A stretch of 64,000 nt of DNA from Inia geoffrensis (lineage: Eukaryota > Chordata > Mammalia > Artiodactyla > Iniidae), in assembly GCA_036417435.1 (NCBI GenBank), contig CM070911.1, positions 3,968,001 to 4,032,000 of the forward strand, written 5' to 3'. Both the position numbers and the translations under genes were made by a program. Shown here piece after piece: positions 31,790 through 41,935 of this stretch (positions are counted from its first letter, which is position 1; each line of letters opens with the position of its first letter). The notes under the pieces were generated by a model. The model made no database searches. It was given only the letters and a program-made list of their open reading frames with translations, and was not told where the DNA came from.

Positions 31790-32260
31790 ACTTTCTTCTT
31801 ATATTCTTTCCTTAAAAAAAAATTTTGGATATAATTTCAATATACAGCAGAGTTGCAAGAGCAGTTCAGAAATGTGGTACCCTTTACCTATATTCATCAG
31901 TTATCTACATTTTGCCCACTGCATTCTCAACTTCTCTCTCTGTGTGTATGTGTGTGTATTTATAGATATATATATATTTTTTTGTCTGAACCACTTGTAA
32001 CAGGTTGAAGACAACATGTCTCTACCTCTAAATGCTTCAGTGTGTTTTTCTTAAAAACAAGAATGTTCTCTTACATAATCACTGTATGATTATCGAAATC
32101 ACAAAATTTAACGACATTGCAAATCTACCATCTAATTCACAATCTATAATCAAATGTTGTCATTTGTCCCGATAATGTCCTTTATTGCAATGTTTTCCCA
32201 GTTTCAAATAAATTCCAGATCTCAAGTTACATTTAACTATCTAGAGATTTGTCATCATTT
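31790..32260. repeat. Ancient L1M-type 3' UTR remnant
   Basis: CAGCAGAGTTGCAAGAGCAG, TATCTACATTTTGCCCACTG, CTCTCTCTGTGTGTATGTG, TCTGAACCACTTGTAACAGG and GATAATGTCCTTTATTGCAA follow an old L1M 3' UTR text shared with 1-700. Diverged, no open frame. Confidence 0.6.
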
Positions 32261-34398
32261 CACCAAGAAGGGTTTAGAACGTTTACGGCAGAATACTGGA
32301 AGGCACTGTCAAGTTTTGGTTGCTTTTAATTTTCTACATTTGGGAGAAAGGAGGCCTCCCAGGGTGAGTCTGGTGCTGACTCTGTTACTCGTAAGATAAA
32401 TCTTGACCCCTCTAAGGAGAAATGGGTCCCTATTCTCACATATTGCCTATAACAAAAGCCAGTCATGGTGATTTTAAATAAATACTCTGTAAAAAATATT
32501 GATCTTATACAGAATGAGAAATGTCACTAATTACAAAATAGCTGTAGAAACCAGCATGCATATTTCTAAAAGATTCTTACACGTAAGCTGTTACTAGTGT
32601 AGGAACTTTTCCGTCACAGGTTGAGAGAAGGGGAATAAGAGAGAGATAGTGAGAGAGAGAGGGAAGAAAGGATAAAATGATTAAATAATCAGTTCAGGAT
32701 TCAAAGAAATGAAACTAGTGAAAAGCAAGGAAAAAAATCCTTTAAAAATTCAATCTGTGTATCATCTTATTACCATGAATACTATTTCATAAAAAAGAAT
32801 CCTCTTTCTGTTGTAGATATCGCCTTGCTCTCAGGTCCTGCAGACCCACTTAGGGTCCAGGAGGCCTGTTGCCCCTCTTATGCCCCCATCAGCCAGAGTG
32901 GGGAGAGTCGTTCTTCTCCGTGTGGTACTGGCTCTTGAGCACACACGTGGCTGAGCTCTGAGGTTGAACACTCTTCCCAGACAGCTGTGCACGTGGTCCC
33001 CACTTACTGCATTTCTAGCCTTCTCCTAACTCCACACAAATGAGTACAACCTAAAGAGTCATAACAGATGGATGTAAAATCACCAGAATGTCCCTCTCAG
33101 TGTTTCTCACCAACATAGGACCGGAGCCCTGAGAGTTTCCTGACAGCGTGAAGCTTGACATGTGTGCACACATGCAACCGCCTTTGTACAACCTCAGAAC
33201 TGACTCTTCTGTGCTCGCCAGGACCACTCCTTTCCCTTGGTGTGTGTTTGCCAGGTCACAGGGCTTTCTATGCAATCAAACAACATCCATTATATTTCTC
33301 AAGGATGAAGATTCTTTTACAAGCCTGTTTTGAATTCATTTTTCAAAACTTTGCATTTTTCTTTCAAAGTCAGCCACAGTCCCTAGGTCCCAGCCTATCA
33401 GAAGAGGCAGTGGGTTTCTATCAGAAGGTGGCCTCTTCTGGAACAGAAGCTCCTCAGGGTGAAAGGAGGCAGATCCTGATTGCAGGCGGCTGTGTAGCAG
33501 GTAAGGGTTTGTTTGACTGAACTGAACAGTGCTTCTAGAAGTGGCTGCTGACTCCTGATCCCTCCTGAGGAAGAGGTTGATGGAATTGGGGACAGTCAGT
33601 GTTCTGTTTTCTCCAGCTATGATAACAGGACAAGACAGAAGACACTTTTTAATGATCAAAATATGTTGGGATGCTGGACTGAGTCCCCAGTGTAAGCACA
33701 AGTTATCAATAATTGATCATTGTGACACAATAATTTTCTTTCTATTATTTTTTTAAAGAGGGTAAACATATATAAGTTAAACTACACACCCTTCTCAGTA
33801 AAGACAGTTACCAAATGTGGCTCTGACCTCTCCCTGTGTTTGTCCACTCACACCAACCAATAGATTTCACCCTAACATTACAACAGACTCACGACTTTTT
33901 TCTTCTCCTATAGAAGGGAACACATCCTTAGCTTGGAGGAAAAGTAGACTCATACGGTTAGACCCTGATGATGAAAGCATGAGAAATAAATACATTTAAA
34001 ATATGCATCTGAATGTCAGGAGCTCCTAAGTAAGGAACCACAGTTTGACAAAGCTTGCAGAGCAAACTCGTGTCATCCAGTAGACAAATGGCTTTAAGAT
34101 AACAGCAGACCCAGAGGCTTTCCGAAAAACACTGGGGTCAACTCTATCTTATCTTTAAATGTGGTCATTCTTCAGCCACACTGTCTTCTTCAACCTACCT
34201 ATGATCCTGCTGTGGTTCTTGTGGCCACATGTGTAAACCGTCATTCACAAACACCCACACATGCCACCAGCACGCCCTGCCCTGTCCTCTGCTGGGAGGG
34301 AAATGGGCTTCACCCTAGAACCACCTCTGGACCACTGACAAAGAGGACCTCAGGATATTTCAAGGTGCAAAGGACAAAAGTGCTCTATAAATACTTAT
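32261..34398. other. Unique non-coding stretch
   Basis: About 2.1 kb with no recognised repeat apart from short purine runs (GAGAGAGA near 32640-32665). Frames at 33155-33520 plus and 33336-33701 minus (121 codons each) overlap antisense and have no domain. Confidence 0.4.
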
Positions 34399-34459
34399 TA
34401 TCGTGTTGGCCAAAAAGTTCATTCCGGTTTTCCGTACGAAATTTTAGGCCAGCCCATTA
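34399..34459. mobile_element. Short mariner-derived MITE
   Basis: GTGTTGGCCAAAAAGTTCAT, then a TTTTCCGTA block, then TTTTAGGCCAGCCCA matches the terminal-inverted-repeat text of the small Tc1/mariner MITEs common in cetartiodactyl genomes. Both ends are present but the right arm is shortened, giving about 60 bp. TA-containing flanks fit mariner target choice. It has no coding capacity; any transposase was supplied in trans long ago. Confidence 0.75.
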
Positions 34460-34588
34460 TTTCTAATCCATGCTGGTGTCCTCCTTGATTTTTTTTTTTA
34501 CTGTGCTTTGTATCCTTGGAATAGTCAGGGTGACCTAACATGGGCATAAGTGCATTCCTGAGTTTAACCAGGGCTGAATTCATGGCAT

Positions 34589-34692
34589 GCTTTGAGGTTA
34601 CTTTTCCTTTATTGTTATTATTTTTTTAAGGCAGCTCATCCCTCATCCAGAATGCCCCTAGTCTTAACCTCAAAGTTTTGCTTTGAGGTTAA
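34589..34692. repeat. Direct and inverted copies of GCTTTGAGGTTA
   Basis: The 12-mer GCTTTGAGGTTA occurs at 34589-34600 and 34680-34691. An inverted copy (TTAACCTCAAAG, 34664-34675) forms a perfect 12-bp hairpin with 34681-34692 around TTTTG. Not part of any repeat I recognise. Confidence 0.75.
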
Positions 34693-36191
34693 AGCATTCA
34701 GTCCCCCACTCAAAGCCAAATGTGCTATTTAATCCATTAGCACTTTAGCTCAAAATAAATAGCACTCAAAAATGAATGTGGCTCAAGAGCCATTTTTGAA
34801 ATCTTAAGCCCCAAAAAGACTGATTTGGAATTTCCTGTTTAGTCCCCAAATAGTAGAGCAGATATGGTGAGGGCAGAGCTAGGTGGAGGAACAGAGGTGG
34901 GCCTTTCATTCTATCAAATGCTGAAAGTGGAGAGTTGGCCTGCTGTGAAGAACTCACATACCAGAAGCTGAATGGGCTTCTTGCTGAATTTCTGGGTGGA
35001 AACTTTCATTAGAAAAAACAAAAAAAGAAGAGAAAAGAAGTGACCATTTACCATATTTTGTGTGGAGTTGGAGGTATGCAATAACCCTGATCTTAAGGAC
35101 TCAGAAGACAACTTGCTATTATACGGTGTGTTGTGTGCCACAAGTTACACTATAATTATGTATAAACTGTTAAGGGATTACAGATAAGAAAAATTAATTC
35201 TCCCTTGTGGAGTGAGGGATGACTTCACAGAGGAAGTGACATTTGCACTGCAACTTGTAAAGTGAGTGTACCTTTGCCAAGCAGTTAAATGAGAAATACC
35301 ACTCCAGGCAGCGGAATAACTTAAAACTCAGGGGTGGTATGACATTTCATGGCAGGTTCCCAGAAGGATGGTAAGCCTGTGTCAATAGGGCTCAGAGTGC
35401 AGAGAGGAAGGGGTGAAAGTCGGCCTGGGTGATGATGTCTGGGCAGGGTGAATGATGGATAGAGTACCTGCTGTGAACGATGCCTCCTTCCAGGTACTCC
35501 GGACACAGCGCTCAGCCACACAGGATGCTCCCCAACATGTAATGAATAAATAGAGAAGTTCAGATGATGAGGGGAGCTATAAAAAGATGAAATATGTTAC
35601 CTTCAAAGGTAATATCTGTGTAGTGAGAAAGAAGTCATCTACCTTTGACAGGGTTGTCCAGGAGTGCTGCTCTGGGAGCCTGAGGTTTGAGCTACAGCTG
35701 TCCAGCTGTCCCCCAGCCAAGTGCTTACAGTCAAAGGAAGTCAAGACTGAGTTCTCGACATTGCCAGCATGAACCTCCCAGAGTCTGTACCAGGAAGAAC
35801 TCAGCATCACCTCTGTTGTACTCCTGCCCCAAACTGAATATTCTGAACCATCACAAGGAAACATTAAACAGAGCCAAATTGGGAGCTGTTCTATAAAATA
35901 CTGGCCTATGCTCTCCAGTTGGTAAAATCTGAGTAAGTTCTGTTGATTACATTATGGAAGTATGTCATTAATTGCATGATATAGACCATTGCACCATGCT
36001 TGTGAGAAATAATTCTTTAATTTTGAAAACTCACACTGCAGTATTAGGGGTACAGAAACATCCTGTCTGCAACTTATCTTGAAATCATTCAGAAAGAAAA
36101 ATATGTAACTGAGTATGTATGTGTGTGTGTGAGGGAGAGAGAAAGAGAGAGAAGGCTAAAGCAAAAAGCAAATGTGTTAATATGTTAAAAT
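34693..36191. other. Unique non-coding stretch
   Basis: About 1.5 kb with no recognised interspersed repeat. A GT/GA-rich low-complexity run sits at 36115-36155. Frames up to 95 codons occur on both strands without domain character. Confidence 0.4.
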
Positions 36192-36203
36192 TTGGGTAAT
36201 CTA

Positions 36204-36411
36204 GGGCCTCCCTGGTGGTGCAGTGGTTGAGGGTCCGCCTGCTGATGCAGGGGACACAGGTTCGTGCCCCGGTCCGGGAGGATCCCACATGCCATGGAGC
36301 GGCTGGGCCCGTGAGCCATGGCCGCTGAGCCTGCGTGTCCAGAGCCTGTGCTCCGCAACGGGAGAGGCCACAACAGTGAGAGGCCTGCGTACCAAAAAAA
36401 AAAAAAAAAAA
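36204..36411 (+). mobile_element. CHR-type SINE, youngest-looking copy
   Basis: Plus-strand SINE: GGCCTCCCTGGTGGTGCAGT head, B-box-like GGTTCGTGCCC, intact GGCTGGGCCCGTGAGCCATG middle block, GAGAGGCCACAACAGTGAGA, and a pure 18-base A-tail. A perfect 12-bp target duplication TTGGGTAATCTA lies at 36192-36203 and 36412-36423. Low visible divergence and a pure tail suggest recent insertion. Confidence 0.96.
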
Positions 36412-36423
36412 TTGGGTAATCTA

Positions 36424-38274
36424 AGCAAACCGTATCCAGGAATTTTTTGTTCTATTCTTGCAACTTTTTTTTTTTTTTTTTTTGTCTGAAGTATGTCCCA
36501 TTAAAATACAAAAGAAAAAAAAAGAAAAGAAAAAATGAAAGAAATTGCAGATGTGAGAGACACTGATAACAGCTGGAGAATGGGAGTTAATCAGAAAATT
36601 CAGGGAAAAGGAATGGAAAGAAGAAAGGAGGGGCTGTATTCATGGGGAGAGGCAGTTGAGCAGCAGAAGAGAGAGCGCTGGAGGGAGTGAAGTAAAGCGT
36701 CCGGTGCGACAGGACCTGCTCTGCAGCTCAGCCCCCAGAGTCTGCAGGTGAGGTTTTCATTCCAGGGGCTCTTCAGGTTCCTTCAGGAGATCCTGTTTGT
36801 CAGGGGCTGTGGGGAGGGAGCAAAGAGACTTATTCTGCCTGCCTGGGCTCCAGAGAGGAAGCAGTTTCCCTGCAGCTTCCTGAGCTCCAAGCAAGCAGAC
36901 TGTTCTTCCACTCAGTGAGGGTCCTGGCTAGGCTGGTCATCCTGCAGCCACACCTCCCAGGAACCAGCCCTCACATCCTGCATCCCTCTGCCCTCTGACC
37001 CCTTTGCTGTCAGATGTTCCCGGTTCCATTTCCTCTACAGAAGTTGCTTCTGTCCCCTGTGCTGTCGATGTGCCTCTAATGCTAGATCCAACGTGTGCAG
37101 TTCAATTGCCTGGCTGCCCTCCAGGATCTCAGAGCTAGGAATCTGCCTTGCCAACCCGCTCAGAAACTGCTCTGAGGAAATGAACGGGTGCAGACAAGTT
37201 ATAGGATGGCTAGTCCTGGACCCACAAACCATTCTGTGGAATTTTATGGTTCTCTGGAGAATGGAGTCACATCAGTATCAACTTAGTCTGTCCGACTCTC
37301 AAGGGTTTGCTGACGATCTATATTTTTGGGTCTAGCAGTGCATCATTTCACAGTGCAAGTTCAAGACAGCACGTTCTGGCAACAGCTTGAAGTTCCATCT
37401 GGCTAATGGAGACTCACTCTCCGGGTACATGTTGGTGTCTTACCCCAGTCTTCTCGAGGATGACAGCTGGGCCAGGATTCTGTGCTCAGCCTGCAGAACA
37501 CTCTGATCTGTGCTCTCTCGACCCCCGAGAAAGCTGAGCTCCCTTCCGAGTGCCTGTGAAGCACCCCTTTGTGAAGGCAGCTACCCTCCTACCAGCAATA
37601 AATAAATGGTCGTCAATTTGAGACCATTTAAACTGAGAGTCAAAGGTCCTCTGGATCTTTCCTATCAAAGATTAAATCCCTCAGTCCAGGAAAAAAGAAA
37701 GTAAAACTCCTTTTATTAACCCCTCTTTTATAACTCCTTTTATTATTATCAGGAAACTATAGGTGGAACCATAAACCAATGACACTGATGATCTTTTCCA
37801 ATTAGGCTTATGTAACTTTTGGTAGGAAACACTTAGCTGATGGCTTAAATAGTTTTCTTTCCCCTCGATTATATAGAGAAGCAATCTATTGGTGCTGAAT
37901 CAAAATCTGATTGCTTTGTCCAGGTCAGTTTATCATTTCCCTGGATTAAGAACCTCCAATTTCCTAATGCTTCTGACATCCAATCCAATTTTTTCTGTCT
38001 GGAGCAATAGACCTCTGCTCAACAGACCCTGTTCTTCCTATGGAATCTTATTTTCTAAACTGCTCAAAATCAGCCATTATTACATTTTCTCTCCTTACTA
38101 ATTAAAAGAAAAAATGTTCTTCAAGCCGCCCCAAATATGAAGTTCTATTTCTCAATCCAATGGCTATTTAGTCAGTGCATTGAAAATTGTCACCAAATAA
38201 AAAAAAAAAATAGACAAATCCCCATACTGTTCCCTACTAGCTAAATAATGATAGAAAATTTATTTAAACATATC
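36424..38274. other. Unique non-coding stretch
   Basis: A T-run at about 36466-36483 is followed by AG-rich low-complexity DNA to 36545, then GC-balanced unique text to 37550 and AT-rich text beyond. A splice-donor-like CAG/GTGAGG occurs at 36747/36748 but nothing else supports an exon. Frames of up to 80 codons look random. Confidence 0.4.
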
Positions 38275-38415
38275 TGACTCTTAGTTTTACTTCCTGTAAA
38301 AATGGGATATTCATTTTATAAGATAATTATAATATGATTAAATGTACAATTCACTAATGTACACAAATTGTCTAGCATAATACCTGGCACAGAGTAGGAG
38401 CATAACAAAAGTTAG
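38275..38415 (+). repeat. MIR fragment, plus orientation
   Basis: TACTTCCTGTAAAAATGGGA and TAATACCTGGCACAGAGTAG followed by GAGCATAA are the MIR core and tail. Confidence 0.65.
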
Positions 38416-39504
38416 TTCCATTTCTCCCCTCTTTCATGAATCCTTTTAATGATCCCCTGCCTAGGGAAGCCTTTTACATTCTCTAGCTATCGAAAGCATT
38501 TATCTGTGCCAAACAACTCAGAAGCTCAACTATGTGTTTTATTATATTTTCGCCAGTTGTTTCATGGAAATTCACAGTATAGGCCATTTAGGCAGAATAG
38601 TTTCTTGTTCTTTCATATTCTGTTCCAACATAGAATATTTATTTAATAAATTCAAACTGACTTCCCATAGTCAGGATTTGAAGTGGTGGCTCCATGAGAC
38701 CGTGAATTAAATAATTTGTCTTACTAATAGAAAAGGGTACGATACTCTCAATTCTGATAAATATGTAAATGAGCCAATTTATAGTAGCTAATAGGGTGTT
38801 CCCCCCACAGCAGGCCTTCAATAAATGTTACTGACTTACTGACAGACAGGGAGAGATCACAGAATTCTTGCATTTCAACCCAAGTGACAAATAGAAATAA
38901 TTCCCATGTCCTATTAGTCTCCTATTTTTTTTTTTCCATTATATTCAACCAGCAATGCATAGAGTTTCAGTGGGAAGAAAAACCGCTGTTTCTGTAACCC
39001 AACTCTCAATGTCCTATACCACTGAGCTCATATTTGTTGCCCTGAAAATATGGAAACCAAAACCTCAAAAATTAATTTCTATTTATTGAAGCTCATATCT
39101 CCTTCTCTATCCTTTTCCTTGCCTCTTTTTCATAAATGGTATCTTCTCTTAGTCATATTCATTCATCCAACTGAGTCTGCTGATTATGTAATTCTATTAT
39201 TTGAATACTTATTCTTACTGATTAATCTATTCCTCATACATTGAGCACTTTCCCTGGATACAAAAATAAATCGGTATATAAGATGATAGCGACTGGGGAA
39301 TACAGAATGGAAAACAATAATGCAATAAAGGCCAATGCCAGGGGTATGGGCAGGGCTAAGTGGGAACCCCAATAAGGAGAGATCGTAGTGGTAAAATTTT
39401 CTGAATTTCTCTATTAGAGATTTACAAGAAATAGGAGTCATGCTCGACCTTTTCAATACATAAGGGAATATTTTGCGAAACTCTACATAACAGTAACTAT
39501 CATT
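38416..39504. other. Unique AT-rich non-coding stretch
   Basis: No recognised repeat; a T-run at about 38925-38938. Small frames on both strands appear random. Confidence 0.4.
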
Positions 39505-39700
39505 TTCCAATAAACTTTATGAAGATATAATTTACCTACAACAAAATACACAATTTTTATATGAACAAATTGATGAATTTTGACAAAGGTAAATGTTTGC
39601 CTACATTAAAGTTGTGAAGACTTCTTACATTTTCTTCTAGAAGTTTATATCTTAATTTTTCACATTTAGAACCATAAACCATTTAGGTTTGAAGTAATAG
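39505..39700 (-). repeat. Old L1 3' end fragment, minus orientation
   Basis: ATGAAGATATAATTTACCTA, then AACAAATTGATGAATTTTGA, CAAAGGTAAATG and, later, CATTTAGGTTTGAAGT follow antisense old-L1 text, both 3' UTR and ORF2 end. Degraded. Confidence 0.5.
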
Positions 39701-41389
39701 TAGAAATTATTTTTTCTACCTGTTTCTACCTGTTATATGTTGACAAAATTAGCTTTTTCTCCGTTGATTCACTTTGGCAATGGCTCAAGAACTTTAATAT
39801 CAGATAAGTAAATGCATACTTTCAAAACACTGCTATTTGAATATGATACATTTTAAAAAGATTTTAAGTCACATTTAGTTTTTTTTTTCATTCACACTGG
39901 AATATATTGGAAGTGTAGTTATTTTGCATATAAGTGTGAAGCATTAATCAATCTTCAATGTTTGATGTTTGTTGATTAAATTATTCTTTGCTCTGATGCA
40001 CAGGTTGGGAGCTAATAGGATAGGATGCTCTTCATTTGGCTTATTCAAAATACTGACAAATGTCTCAGTTTTATTTCCACTCAGAACAGGGCCTCATGCA
40101 AAGATTTGGGGCAGGTAGTTATGAGACAGAGAAGGGTAAGAGGCGATCCCACACCTCAGTGAAGGGGCAGGGGTTCGATCCCCCTGAGAAACTCTGTGGA
40201 ATGTGCTCTGGAACTGTCCTGCTGGACGTCAACTGCCTGTTACTGGGGACTTGATATCTTCCCAAAGCCTGCTGTCCAGAAAGCTCCAGTGTCTCTGAGG
40301 AAGCCTTCAGCTAGAGGAGCTGAGCGGGTAAGCTGTCTGAGGTAGGAGAGTGTCAACATGCTGGAGACTGCAGACAGACACAGAGGTAACCCAGGGCTAC
40401 GGCTATAGCACAGCAGGGTCCACTCCATAGACCCCAGAACACAGGGTGAGTTGTGCCATCTGATTGCTGTGCATTTACTTGTTTGTATGTGAGGGGAATG
40501 GCGTCAGATGGAATTATGAAGTAGAAGGGACCTCACACGTCATTTCCTGTCTGATCTCCTTGCCCTCTAGATGGGGCAAGCAGGAAAGGACTCATCTCAG
40601 TTCCTCAGCCCAGAAGGCCAGGTTTCTCATACATTGTTCCAGGAATGGGTCCAGAAGGAAAATACTCGTCTCTTAGGTAGGAGAAGGCACTGAGACATAA
40701 CTTATAAGCCCACACGTATCCTGATAAATATAGGAAATGTGTACAAAATAAATGGGATCAGAACCCTGCAAAGATGTGTTGTTATGAGATGTTTTCCCCA
40801 TTGATCTCTCCAGGACACTTGCAAATCCATCGTTAGAGTTTCATTCCTTTGGCTAAAGCACTGTTGTTCAGTGGGGTAGTGGAGGAAGAGTACTAAGCCA
40901 CAATGTTATCATTTGCAACTTTACTATAAATTAATTGACCTACTCGTGGCAGAATTTCCAATCTGAGAACCCCTTACATAGGTTCAGCGTCCTGAACCAA
41001 CATTGTTGCCATTTTGAATGAAGAGAGTTCCAGGAAAAGAACCTGTAAGTGGTTGCAAGGAAAGGGGAGGAGCACAGGTGGTGGGGAGGGAAAAGAGCTA
41101 CATGTACCATCTCTGCTTGGGCATCCCAAGTTTCATTCCTCGAAAAAATTCCTATTTTAAGTTCTGCTACTACCATCAGGGATGCCCCATCCTCGTCCAG
41201 CCTTTGAGACTGACCCTGATAGATTCCCCACTGTTAAGACATTCATGCACAAGTAGGGCAACTGGGGGAATTGGATGAAGCCAGTTGGAACAGTGCATGA
41301 GGTGGGTTGAGGAGTTACAGTCATAGCACCTGGAGAGTCAGACACTGGTCCAGGAGTCAGAATGAGGCAGCCTTGGGGGTGGGGGAGTG
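39701..41389. other. Unique non-coding stretch
   Basis: About 1.7 kb with no recognised interspersed repeat. Contains a tRNA T-arm-like sequence at 40168-40186. Small frames lack domains. Confidence 0.4.
40168..40186 (+). other. tRNA T-arm / Pol III B-box-like sequence
   Basis: CAGGGGTTCGATCCCCCTG folds as a perfect T-stem (AGGGG with CCCCT) around TTCGATC and matches the B-box GGTTCGANTCC closely. The upstream sequence offers no matching acceptor stem or D arm, so this is not an intact tRNA gene. It could be a relic of a tRNA or tRNA-derived SINE. Confidence 0.4.
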
Positions 41390-41524
41390 ATAAATTAGAA
41401 GTTTGGGACTGACAGATACACACTACTGTAAATAAGAAAGATAATCAACAAAGACCTACTGTATAGCACAGAGAAATATACTCAATTTTTTGTAATCACC
41501 TATAAGGGAAACAAATCTGAAAAA

Positions 41525-41559
<35 letters not shown>

Positions 41560-41935
41560 TTTTCTTATTTGATATTAAAGTTCTTGAGCTGTTGCCAAAG
41601 TGAATTGATGGGAAAATGGATACTTTCGTTGACATATAATTCTGGAAAAGGTAGAGAAAATAATCTCTACCATTACTTCAACTCCAAATGTTTTATGGTT
41701 CTAAATGTAAAGCTTAAGGTATAAAGTTCTAGAAGAAAATGTAAGAAAAAGTCTTTATAATCTTAACATAGGCAAAGATTTACCTTTTTCAAAATTCATC
41801 AAATTGTACATATAAATATTGTGTATTTTGTGGTAGGTAAATTTTATATATATATATAAACTGAATCACTTTGCTGTACAATTGAAACTAACACAACATT
41901 GTAAATCAACTATCCTTCAATTTAAAAATAAAATA
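41390..41935 (+). repeat. Composite of L1 3' end fragments
   Basis: The left part (to about 41556) has GACAGATACACACTACTGTA, ACCTACTGTATAGCACAGAG, CTGAAAAAGAATATATATAT, text of a cetartiodactyl L1 3' UTR. The continuation of that same UTR (ACTGAATCACTTTGCTGTAC, then AACACAACATTGTAAATCAA) reappears at about 41862. Between them (about 41640-41830) lies older L1 text, an ORF2 end (TTCTAGAAGAAAATGTAAG) followed by AAATTGTACATATAAATATT. The AT repeats at 41528-41556 and 41848-41859 sit at the joints. Confidence 0.65.

Noticed and set aside
36640..36760. Possible non-coding exon ending at a CAG/GTGAGG donor
   Set aside because: A single donor-like hexamer is expected by chance; no acceptor, branch site or partner exon is visible.
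40117..40192. Possible tRNA gene around the T-arm
   Set aside because: Only the T-arm pairs; no acceptor stem, D arm or anticodon arm can be built at the right spacing.
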